A DNA stretch of 64,000 nt, taken from Topomyia yanbarensis. Taxonomy: Eukaryota > Arthropoda > Insecta > Diptera > Culicidae. Under the pieces are notes generated by a model. It did not search any database, was not told where the DNA came from, and saw only the letters and a list, made by a program, of their open reading frames with translations. This document shows positions 44,831 through 56,335 of this stretch, in pieces. The DNA is taken from positions 12,477,343 to 12,541,342 of the forward strand of contig NC_080671.1 of the NCBI RefSeq assembly GCF_030247195.1, given 5' to 3'. The translations under genes and the position numbers were made by a program. The number at the start of each line of letters is the position of its first letter. Within the stretch, counting starts at the first letter, position 1.

Positions 44831-47072
44831 TCTCATTTCCCAATTCTCAAAGTCCCCCCTCTTTCGTATTGTGACAAATGTCAAAGTAAGCTTACTCACT
44901 TCGCTTGAAGTTTTTGCATTTTCTAAGTTCGTATGAAAATCGATTAGGTCATCTTCCGTGCGGCTTTATATCAGCTAGGTGGTATTCTTAATTGGCGCAC
45001 GTTATGAGATCGATAGTTGTTTGCTCTTTGCCTCTATGTAGGATCATTAAGCGATAATTTTTTTAATTGCTTATCTATGGACAAGCATCGAACTTTAATT
45101 CAAGTTACAAATTTCATATAATAACATGTGTCATTGAAAAACTTCTGACGGCTTCTGGAGACCAAATGCCAATAAACAAACCCTGCAGTTGGTGAAAAAA
45201 TCGCATCAAAAAATAATCTATTTTTGAGGGTCTTTAACAATACGCCTGTTTCGCATGATGATCCAGATTTTCCAAACACATGCTCCCAGCAATCCCGTTG
45301 GGTATCAAATAGCATGCTTCCAAGCATCTATTCCTGTAACGTCGCAACCCTATACTTAGTTCCATTTCACCGCGCATTCCAGCATGGATGCGCGTGTGGC
45401 GGTTTTTTTTATACGGTAATGTGTACCGAATTCGCTATAGGTGGGTACTGCATTCGCATCAGATAAAACGTTTTGTTACCGTTTGTTTTGTTGGTTTAAC
45501 CCCAAAAGATGCTGAGCTAGCAAAAACACACAGGAGGTTGAACTAAAAAGATTACTTGCATTTTTTTTTCGTCGAAATACGCAGGTGCTTTTATTGGTGT
45601 GCTCTTTCCTGTGGCGTGAAGATCTTGAATCGCAAACTAACGGACGCTGTAAAAGAAATGGTCCCACAGCGGCATTGGCCCATTGTTCCATTAATCAAAT
45701 TCAGTTATTATTGCTACTTTAGGCGCAGGGAACGCACTGTTGTTTTATATGATTTTGATGTATGCTTTGCAAGGTATTTAATGAAAGAAAAGACGTGGAG
45801 AACAGAAGCCGATACGTACGGTAAAGTACGCAAAAATAATATTTTTCATCGTTTAACGAACGGTAACGAATTGGTACAATACACAAGAGAAAAAAAAGAA
45901 TAATTTAGTGATGAGAAAAAAATCGATGATGAATTAATTGTTAAAAGCTAACATTAATATTTGTTTGTTGAGAAAAAAAACCTTTTTTTTAATTTACAAT
46001 AATTAACAAGTTTCACTTTCTCTTTTTTACAGGTAAACTACCACGATGATCTTTTCGAAAGTATATCATTGTTTTGTTTAGTATCGTAATAAGTGAGTAT
46101 TGCACCGTGTCGAGTTGATTAGCAAGAATCGCACAGCAAATTGTTTGTTTCTCAAACAATTTTATAATCATCATTATATTGATTACTCAAATAATTAATT
46201 CTCATTAAATACAATTTACAATCGTATCATAGTGGCAGCGTTCGTGCCAAATCAATCCAGACCCATGGCCGTCTGATGGGAAGACCCGAACCGACCGACA
46301 GATGCTACCCAACCACTGCTGCTTCCAGCAGCTCACGAATTGCTCAAGTTCTATTGAATGCTCATCGATCTAATTAGCCGCCGTCTTTGGGGCGGTGGTT
46401 CGAAAAGAGCGAGTTATGCTTTCTTCCACTTCTATGCGTTTTACACCATGGTAGTTACACTCTTCGGCCTACACATAGCGAATGGTTAACCTGAATTGGG
46501 TTTCGAAACTTTTGCTTTTATTGTTTGAGCACTTTTTCTTTCATTCATTGTACTCGATTATAATAGGCCAGTGGGTGTGTGCTATCAAGCGCGTTTAATT
46601 ACTGTGTTATAATGGCGATTATGTGCCGATGTTAAACTACAAAACATGAAACATCTTCTTAATAATCTGCAACCAACCGTCTCACCAAGCACACCACCAA
46701 GGCCAAAGACCGAGCTCTAGCACCTCGAAGTACTGGTTGACGTGTTTGACGCTCATATACCTCAGAATTTGCGGTCTCTTATCAGTACATTGACTTAAGA
46801 GGCGGGTGCGTAGAGAAGGCCGCACAAAAAACTTGTTCTCGCAAAGTCTTGGTGGCATCGATGGCGCCAAACGACGATGATGCTGGTTGTTTTGTACAAC
46901 AACTTGAAAAAAATGCGGCGCAGAAGATTATTATCTTCTTCAGACAAGCTGCATCAAGTGGAAGAGTTCGTGCTTTAGTCGGAATATTGGGTTTGCGTTG
47001 GTGGGGATAAGGGAGCGCATAGAATGTTATTGAAAGGTGGGTAAACTGCGTCGTGATCTGAACCGGAAAAAA
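44831..47072. other. Unique-looking DNA, no gene recognised
   Basis: A 115-codon ORF at 45556-45903 (ending VRKNNIFHRLTNGNELVQYT) and an 80-codon ORF at 45224-45466 have no recognisable domain. CTTTCTCTTTTTTACAG ending at 46032 is a good splice-acceptor-like site. From 46230 to 47000 the sequence is GC-richer. A minus-strand frame of 124 codons (46782-47156) faces an open plus-strand frame without ATG. None reaches the level of a gene call. Confidence 0.3.
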
Positions 47073-48368
47073 CGTGTTTAATCCACCTAACAGTGTGATG
47101 AGACATTTCTTATAACTCTTATCACTCTCTTCGGATATTATATCGATTAAGAACATTTAGAACTTGATGCTTCGCGATGTTTTTGATAACACATACTACA
47201 TGGGATAGTGGCAGGACTCAGAGAATCGCTCAAATCAGCATAGAACAACATCAGTGCTAGAAATCTCAAACCAAATCAATGGGAAAGCGAAAAAATGGCC
47301 CATAAAATAGACATACCAACGAATTATTGTTAATGCTATGTTAATAAAATATCTATATTATTCTATATTTTTTTTTGAATCGATTTGAAGTTTATATTTT
47401 ACTCAAATTTCCAACGCGACTGAGAACTAAGAAATCAACGCTTTTTCTTGAAAAGGGCGATACTAACAGTAATACCATTCAAAAAAAATCAGTGAATATT
47501 TCCAGACTTGGTTTTATTTCATATTTAAGAACTATTGTGTTTTTTGACATCCTAGATTGCATGATTCAGTGATCGAAACCCAAAACTTCATAAAGTATTT
47601 GAAATTATCAAATTAAAATTTGTTTTTGCTATTGAAATTTACAAAATGATAGTATCGCCCCTTTGGCGATTGTTTACTTTTTCGGTCCCACCTATCAGCA
47701 TTGAAGTATCGTTCTTACGTTTTTTTTTTACAATAACTACCGTTCTACACCACCGATTTCGTCCGGGTTTTTTTTCAATAGCGATCATTGTTACTATTTA
47801 CAGCTGGTATCAGCTTGATAATCCTAAAAAAATACGAAAATGACAGTTTCGCTTCTAAACTGCTAGCAAAAAAAGTATCGCCCTGTTTGTTTGCATGGAG
47901 CGTGGAGGGCGAAACTTTAAATAAACAAACAAAAATACACTTTCGCCCGTTGTATTTTTTGCTGTAGTTTAAGAAAGCAATATCGTAGAATCAAATTTTT
48001 TAGGTTAATTTGTTGCATTTCAAAGCCCTCATTCGCATGTAAGAAAAAAGCCCTATGTTTACATTTGTAAGTATCGCCTTTTTCACAAAAAAGCGTTGAA
48101 ATGAAATCGCAGCTCCTGATATCACGCTATCTCTGAAGTACATGCGTGCATAGTTTCAAATTTTACTTCGACATCGACTTTTTCTAAAGGTGACTTCCCA
48201 GTAGTATTGTTGATTTGAATTATTATCGCTAATCCCAATGCCAATGAACAAATAAAAACCTCATGAAAACGAACCGTTTGGGAAAATCATCATCATTACT
48301 GGAATTTTCATTTTCACGAAACTTTTCGATAACCTTCCGTCACTTGCGTTAATGCACTGGGTGCACAG

Positions 48369-49532
48369 TAGGGTAACAGGAAAAAATGACCCCTATCGGC
48401 CCACCTCTGCGTCGATTCCTAGTCCCACCAGGAGTACTTGCACCAAATTTGAAGCAAATCGGACAAGTCTAACTACCGGACCAACGGGCCTGAAATTTGT
48501 ATGGGAATTTTCAACAATTTACATGGAGAAAACCCACCAGCATGCATTTTCGCCGCTAGGTGGCACTGTATGCATCGTATTATCACTGTAAGTGAAAATA
48601 AGAAGGATAATTGAATTGTCTACAACTTAGTCCAAGACTGCAAGTAAATACGACTTTGTTAAAAGAAGTTATTAAACTTTTAACGAAGTGATGTCTGAGT
48701 CAGTTTTGCATGGGGCCTAATAGTGCATGGTTGTGTATCAGTACTCGATTCACACGAACTAAACATTTTTGTGAAATAATCGTTAGGTTTAGCTCAATGG
48801 TATTTTCAGAAGAATTATAGTAAATAATACGAGTCATGCTGTGATTAGAAAATTTTAGTTCCACCTGTTACCGCATAGAGGGCGCCAACACTAACTTTTC
48901 AACGGAGAAAGATATAAATTTGGTGTCTTCTACAAAGTTATAGAACAGGCATTTTTCAGTATTTCTTCTGAACATCTTGATACTCTATCTCTCTTCTATG
49001 AAAAGTTAGTAGTGGCGCCCTCTATGCGGTCACAGGTGGAACTAAAATTTTCTAACCAAAACATAACTCGTATTATTTACTATAATTCTTGTAAACATAC
49101 TATTCGGCTAAATCTAACCATTATTTCACAAAAATATATAGTTCGCGGGACTCGAGTACTGATACACAACCATGCACTGCTAGGCCCCATGCAAAACTGA
49201 CTCAGACATCACTTCGTTAAAAGTTTAATAACTTCTTTTAACATAGCCGGATTTACTAGCAGTCTTCGACAAAGTTGTAGATAATTAAAATATCTTTCTT
49301 ATTTTCACTTACAGTGATAATACGATGTATACAGTGCCACCTAGCGGCGAAAATACGAGCTAGTGTCTTCTCTATGTAAATTGTTGAAAAATCCAATATA
49401 AACTTCAGGCATGTTGGTCCGGTAGTTAGACTTGTCCGATTTGCTTCAAATTTGGTACAAGTACTCCTGGTGGGACTAGGAATCGACTCAGGGGTGAGTT
49501 TTCAAAAATTCATCATTTTTCTGGGCAGTCTA
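48369..49532. mobile_element. Long foldback element inside copy A, 8 bp TSD
   Basis: The termini are TAGGGTAACAGG and, inverted, TAGACTGCCCAG. GTGCACAG flanks both sides (48361-48368 and 49533-49540). Arms of about 500 bp run about 48400-48895 and 49003-49500 around a spacer of about 100 bp. It is the same family as 29530-30701, identified by shared words such as TAGTCCCACCAGGAGTACTT and CGCTAGGTGGCACTGTATGC. Confidence 0.9.
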
Positions 49533-51098
49533 GTGCACAGTGCTCTAAAAATCTAGCGAAATCGTCTTAGGGCACCAGCGGGTCTGTAAAGAATACTAAA
49601 AATTAATTTCTATTCCATAATTTTCGGTTCAGCAATTCGAGAGATCGTGCTCACCGCAAGCCATGAAAAATAGACTACGTTGTGAAGCGATGGTCACTAT
49701 TTATTAAAAAATCACGGTTAAATAAAAAATAAAACTATTAAAAAATTTCAAATAGTTTATAATTTTCACAAACTTATTAGGAAAAATTGTTTAATAAGCT
49801 TTCGTAATATTGTGTAGGAAAAAAGCTGAAAATTTGAAAATAAATCTGAGGATTATGATTGATTACAGAACTCTGGAATTTTCTATTGGAATGTTTTCAG
49901 GCAGGAATTTGATATTGATGCTATTAGACAACTGTGAAATCAAGACCAATAGATCAGTTACATATCAGGACCCCATTCCGACAATTTATCAAAAGTCCTC
50001 ATGATGTTTACAACAACAGGTTATCAATCTACGGATCAGATAATGTTATTGTAATATTGAATTAAATCAGTTTGCATCAATAAATTTTCAACTCCAATCC
50101 AATTTTTTTTGGTGTGGTGGGGGGGGGGGGGGGGCTGTATGGCGTTAAACCCCAAAACCTTCTCTTGGCTACGCCGTTGCTTGGAGTTATTTATTTCGCT
50201 TTTTATTTTCCGAAAGGTTTCAGATCGATCCGATGGTTATAAGTTAGAAAAATTGCAGTCAGAAGGTTCGCACAAATGAACATTTTTGCACTGATAAGTT
50301 ATCAAGTTCCTTCCAGACAACTTGGAAGTGTTCGGTGATTATTTCTAGCGGTTGTAGATAGAAAAATGAAATGCAAAATTCGATTTATCGAAATAATGTT
50401 TGGCTTATTTCAATGGATTATTACTATATTGAACAATAAATAGGCGACGAAGAGTAATCCTCAAACAACAAGCCATAACTTTTAAAGTATTCAAAATAGA
50501 TATTTGAAGTCTTCAGTAAAGTTATTCGCAAAAGTAAGAGCTACAAATTTGCTGAAGGCATCATTTCGTTATAATCACTTCCAAGAAAATTTGTGAAAAT
50601 ATCTCACTCATAGGGGGATTAATCAGCAAAAGCACAATACCAAAAGAAAGAGCATATTACCTCCATTAAATTCTCCGAAGATACTATTGACCTAAAATAA
50701 GCCGTTTTGGCGTTAATAATAGATTACATGTTTTTAGTCATATTTCTGGCAATGGGAAATGATAAAAATCTTTCGTCCGCATTTAATGTTAAATATCCCT
50801 TTTAATAATAGTCCGATTTCAACAATCTATAGCTTGTTCGAAAGGTATTCGTTGAAGCTGTCTAAAAACATATAAATTGTTCATCTATATTGTCAATTCC
50901 GGCAGATAATTTAAAAAAACTGCAAAAAACGCCATTTTTACGCATTCAAACATTCATATCTTAAAAACTAAACATCAGAATCAAAAACAAATTAATAGCG
51001 TTCATACTGTTTTTTAGTTCTTTCATTTAAAATTGGTTTGGATAAGATCGGTTCAGCCATTGCTGAGAAACACGAATGAGAATTTGTCCGTTACATAC

Positions 51099-51140
51099 AC
51101 ACACACACACAGACACACACACACACACAGACATTGTCCC
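51099..51140. repeat. (CA)n microsatellite
   Basis: An imperfect CA array interrupted by GACACA lies just before the GACATTGTCCC tail motif. The equivalent array in copy B lies at 55125-55160. Confidence 0.9.
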
Positions 51141-51250
51141 AAATCGTCGAGCTGAGTCGATTGGTATATAAGACTCGGCCCTCCGGGCCTCGGAAAAAAT
51201 CTTGAAAGTTTGAGCGAATTCTATACATTTCTTTTATAAGAAATGTAAAA

Positions 51251-54200
51251 CGTGTTTAATCCACCTAACAGTGTGATGAGACATTTCTTATAACTCTTAT
51301 CACTCTCTTCGGATATTATATCGTTTGAGAACATTTAGAACTTGATGCTTCGCGATGTTTTTGATAACACATACTACATGGGATAGTGGCAGGACTCAGA
51401 GAATCGCTCAAATCAGCATAGGACAACATCAGTGCTAGAAATCTCAAACCAAATCAATGGGAAAGCGAAAAAATGGCCCATAAAATAGACATACAAACGA
51501 ATTATTGCTAATGCTCTGTTAATAAAATATCTAAATTCCTCAACCAATGCATTGTGGTGGGAAAACTGATTTTTCCTAAAGGGGTTATATATTGTACTGA
51601 GCCAAAAAAATCGAAAATTTTTTTGAATCGATTTAAAGTTTATACTTTACTCAAATTTCCAACGCGACTGAGAACTAAGAAATCAACGCTTTTTCTTGAA
51701 AAGGGCGATACTAGCAGTGATACCATTCAAAGAAAATCAACAGTGAATATTTCCAGACTTGGTTTTATTTCCTATTTAAGAACTATTGTGTTTTTTGACA
51801 TCCTATATTGCATGATTCAGTGATCGAAACCCAAAACTTCATAAAGTATTTGAAATTATTAAATTAAAATTTGTTTTTGCTATTGAAATTGACAAAATGA
51901 TAGTATCGCCCCTTTGGCGATTGTTTATTTTTTCGGTCCCACCTATCAGCATTGAAGTATCGCCCTTACGGTTTTTTTACAATAAGCACCGTTTTACACC
52001 ACCTATTTCGTCCGGGTTTTTTCAATAGCGATCACTGTTACTATTTACAGCTGGTATCAGCTTGATAATCCTAAAAAATACGAAAAAAAAAACAGTTTCG
52101 CCTCTAAACTGCTAGCAAAAAAAGCATCGCCCTGTTTGTTTGCATGGAGCGTGAAGGGCGAAACTTTAAATAAACAAACAAAAATAGAGTTTCGCCCGTT
52201 GTATTTTTTGCTGTAGTATAAGAAAGCAATATCGTAGAATCCAAATTTTTAGGTTAATTTGTTGCGTTTCAAAGCCCTCATTCGCATGTAAGAAAAAAGC
52301 CCTATGTTTACATTTGTAAATATCGCCCTTTTCACAAAAAAAGCGTTGAAATGAAATCGCCGCTCCCGATATCACGCTATCTCTGAAGTACATGCGTGCA
52401 TAGTTTCAAATTTTACTTCGACATCGACTATTTCTAAAGGTGACTTCCCAGTAGTATTCTTGATTTGAATTATTATCGCTAATCCTAATGCCAAAGAACA
52501 AATAAAAACCTCACGAAAACGAACCGTTTGGGAAAATCATCATCATTACTGGAACTTTCATTTTCACGAAACTTTTCGATAACCTTCCGTCACTTGCGTT
52601 AATGCACTGGGTGCACAGTAGGGTGACAGGAAAAAAATGACCTCTATCGGCCCACCTCTGCGTCGATTCCTAGTCCCACCAGGACTACTTGCACTAAATT
52701 TGAAGTTTGTATGTGAATTTTCAACAATTTACATGGAGAAAACCCACCAGCACGCATTTTCGCCGCTAGGTGGCACTGTATGCATCGTATTATCACTGTA
52801 AGTGAAAATAATAAGGATAATTGAATTGTCTACAACTTAGTCGAAGACTGCAAGTAAATACGACTTTGTTAAAAGAAGTTATTAAACTTTTAACGAAGTG
52901 ATGTCTGAGTCAGTTTTGCATGGGGCCTAACAGTGTATGGTTGTGTATCAGTACTCGATTCACACGAACTAAACATTTTTGTGAAATAATCGTTAGGTTT
53001 ATCTCAATGGTATGTTCAGAAGAATTATAGTAAATAATACGAGTCATGCTTTGATTAGAAAACTTTAGTCCACCTGTTACCGCATAGAGGGCGCCAACAC
53101 TAACTTTTCAACGGAGAGAGATAGAAATTTGGTGTCTTCTACAAAGTTATAGAACAGACATTTTTCAGTATTTCTTCTGAACATCTTGATACTCTATCTC
53201 TCTTCTATAAAAAGTTAGTAGTGGCTCCCTCTATGCGGTCACAGGTGGATCTAAAATTTTCTAACCAAAGCATAACTCGTATTATTTACTATAGTTCTTG
53301 TAAACATACTATTCGGCTAAATCTAACCATTATTTCACAAAAATATATAGTTCGCGGGACTCGAGTACTGATACACAACCATGCACTGCTAGGCCCCATG
53401 CAAATCTGACTCAGACATCACTTCGTTAAAAGTTTAATAACTTCTTTTAACATAGCCGGATTTACTAGCTTCAAATTTGGTACAAGTACTTCTGGTGGGA
53501 CTAGGAATCGACTCAAGGGTGCGCCGATTTATTTTTCAAAAATTCATCATTTTTCTGGGCAGTCTAGTGCACAGTGCTCTAAAAATCTAGCGAAATCGTC
53601 TTAGGGCACCAGCGGGTCTGTAAAGAATACTAAAAATTAATTTCTATTCCATAATTTTCAGTTCAGCAATTCGAGAGATCGTGCTCACCGCAAGCCATGA
53701 AAAATAGACTACGTTGTGAAGCGATGGTCACTATTTATTAAAAAATCACGGTTAAATAAAAAATAAAACTATTAAAAAATTTCAAATAGTTTATAATTTT
53801 CACAAACTTATTGGGAAAAATTGTTTAATAAGCTTTCGTAATATTGTGAAGGAAAAAAGCTGAAAATTTGAAAATAAATCTGAGGATTATGATTGATTAC
53901 AGAACTCTGGACTTTTCTATTGGAATGTTTTCAGGCAGGAATTTGATATTGATGCAATTAGACAACTGTGAAATCAAGACCAATAGATCAGTTACATATC
54001 AGGACCCCATTCCGACAATTTATCAAAAGTCCTCATGATGTTTACAACAACAGGTTATCAATCTACGGATCAGATAATGTTATTGTAATATTGAATTAAA
54101 TCAGTTTGCATCAATAAATTTTCAACTTCAATCCAATTTTTTTTTTGGTGTGGTGGTGGGGGCTGTATGGTGTTAAACCCCAAAGCCTTCTCTTGGCTAC

Positions 54201-55277
54201 GCCGTTGCTTGGAGTTATTTATTCGCTTTTCATTTTCCGAAAGGTTTCAGATCGATCCGATGGTCATAAGTTAGAAAAATTGCAGTCAGAAGGTTCGCAC
54301 AAATGAACATTTTTGCACTGATAAGTTATCAAGTTCCTTCCAGACAACTTGGAAATGTTAGGTGATTATTTCTAGCGGTTGTAGATAGAAAAATGAAATG
54401 CAAAATTCGATTTATCGAAATAATGTTTGGCTTATTTCAATGGATTATTACTATATTGAACAATAAATAGGCGACGAAGAGTAATCCACAAACAACAAGC
54501 CATAACTTTTAAAGTATTCAAAATAGATATTTGAAATCTTCAGTAAAGTTATTCGCAAAAGTAAAAGCTACAAATTTGCTGAAGACATCATTTCGTTATA
54601 ATCACTTCCAAGAAATTTTTTGAAAATATCTCACTCATAGGGGGATTAATCAGCAAAAGCATAATACCAAAAGAAAGAGCATATTTCCTCCATTAAATTC
54701 TCCGAATATACTATTGACCTAAAATAAGCCGTTTTGGCGTTAATAATAGATTACATGTTTTTGGTCATATTTCTGGCAATGGGAAATGATAAAAATCTTT
54801 CGTCCGCATTTAATGTTAAATATCTCTTTTGATAATAGTCCGATTTCAACAATCTATAGCTTGTTCGAAAGGTATTCGTTAAAGCTGTCTAAAAACATAT
54901 AAATTGTTAATCTATATTGTCAATTCCGGCAGATATGTTAAAAAAACTACGAAAAACGCCATTTTTACGCATTCAAACATTCATATCTTAAAAACTAAAC
55001 ATCAGAATCAAAAACAAATTAATAGCGTTCATACTGTTTTTTAGTTCTTTCATTTAAAATTGGTTTGGATAAGATCGGTTCAGCCATTGCTGAGAAACAC
55101 GAATGAGAATTTGTCCGTTACATACACACACACACACAGACACACACACACACACAGACATTGTCCCAAATCGTCGAGCTGAGTCGATTGGTATATAAGA
55201 CTCGGCCCTCCGGGCCTCGGAAAAAATCTTGAAAGTTTGAGCGAATTCTATACATTTCTTTTATAAGAAATGTAAAA
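51251..55277 (+). repeat. Tandem duplication, copy B of a 4.1 kb unit
   Basis: It has the same start, order and 3' hairpin tail as copy A and is joined head to tail at 51250/51251. It is shorter (about 4.03 kb) mainly because its foldback lost about 40 bp from the left arm and about 180 bp from the right arm. The G run seen in copy A at 50117-50137 is shortened here. Sequence beyond 55277 is unrelated to copy A, so the array has two copies. Confidence 0.9.
52619..53566. mobile_element. Foldback element inside copy B, internally deleted
   Basis: It starts TAGGGTGACAGG and ends before GTGCACAG. The same TSD, GTGCACAG, lies at 52611-52618 and 53567-53574, as for the copy A element. An identical TSD in both copies means the foldback inserted once, before the tandem duplication. 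At 948 bp it is about 216 bp shorter than its sister, with both arms affected, so it is no longer a complete hairpin. Confidence 0.9.
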
Positions 55278-56317
55278 AGATTATACGATTAATTAATGAT
55301 TAAACAGCCGCATGGCTCAGATGCATATACGAGCAATTCGAATGCAGTATGTATCTCAAATGAATTATTTGCTGGGAATAAAATTGAACCAACTTTTGGA
55401 GAACATTGATTGGATGAATAGAAATAGCCTATAATCAGTTAAACACAAACCACCTATAACCACAAATGCGTTAAATGAAATGTACTAAGCGAATAACGCG
55501 AATTTCATCACTTATAAAATGTAATCTATCTTTCCCATCTAATTGTCTCAACCACAGAGGAGTTATATTAATATTATAGTTCGTGTTATACGATCTACGG
55601 TTTTGCATTTGAACTTATCTGGGTTCTCCCAGAGTAACCGTGAACCAAACTAAAACTGGCGATTTCGGCTTCCGAAAGCTCAATTGCTTGTAATGTCAGC
55701 TTTCATGTTGTATTCGCTGAATTTCATTCATTGCTACTACTTAGAAAGCCCAATCTCCTCTGCGGATAACAGTGATGATATCCAACTGCAGATGCATTCA
55801 AACTGCGCATTCGGACGGAAATCTTATATTAACTTATTTAGCCAGAATTCTTACACCCATAAAGCTTCTTTCGATTCTGAAATGGAACTGTCAATCACTG
55901 GTCGAGTTGGCGCGAAACCTGTCATTCTCGTTATCTTTGAACAAATCAGTTTTAACGTAGAGTAGTTGTTTTTCATGTATGAGTTATTTCCGCTTTTCTC
56001 TATTTCTGTACCGGACTGTACATATTAGCACTACTGACAAATTGTAATCAGATTCTCATAGGTGCATAGTGTTGTCTGAGTGTAAATAGCAACATGTCCA
56101 AGGGTAATGGCGGAGAACTTTTATCTATGGTAGTTTAAATTTGTTCTCTTTGTCTGAACTTCTTCACGTTTCGATTCCAATGAATTTTTTATTAGAGATG
56201 AGAGGTGCTTTGTGTTGTAACTGAAATATGTACGCTTTAACAAATCTCATAAATGCAACTCAGATGATTTATATTCGTAGTACGAGCTCTAGAATTTGAA
56301 TGCTTTATGCTCAATAA
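55278..56317. other. Unique-looking DNA with one weak ORF
   Basis: A 90-codon plus-strand frame from ATG 55693 to 55965 begins MSAFMLYSLNFIHCYYLES, mildly signal-peptide-like, and continues with mixed polar sequence (for example CAFGRKSYINLFSQNS). No domain is recognised and an overlapping frame is also open, so it is listed only as a possibility. Nothing else is supported. Confidence 0.2.
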
Positions 56318-56335
56318 CATGCTAGAAAGAGTTAT

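Larger units (their letters stand above)
47073..51250 (+). repeat. Tandem duplication, copy A of a 4.1 kb unit
   Basis: It starts CGTGTTTAATCCACCTAACA and ends in a (CA)n stretch, GTCGAGCTGAGTCGATTGG, CCCTCCGGGCCTCGG and the hairpin-forming TACATTTCTTTTATAAGAAA plus TGTA. Copy B follows with no spacer. By eye the copies differ at only a few positions per 100 bp, plus indels. Copy A lacks about 70 bp present in B near 51535-51605. The unit holds a foldback element (48369-49532) and no credible gene; the 65-codon frame at 47375 recurs in B (51554) but is short and has no domain. The GC-poor sequence and dispersed tail copies show the unit is itself repetitive. Confidence 0.9.

Noticed and set aside
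46682..47156. Overlapping open frames on both strands in GC-richer sequence
   Set aside because: No domain, no ATG on the plus strand frame, and the minus frame runs into the tandem repeat unit.
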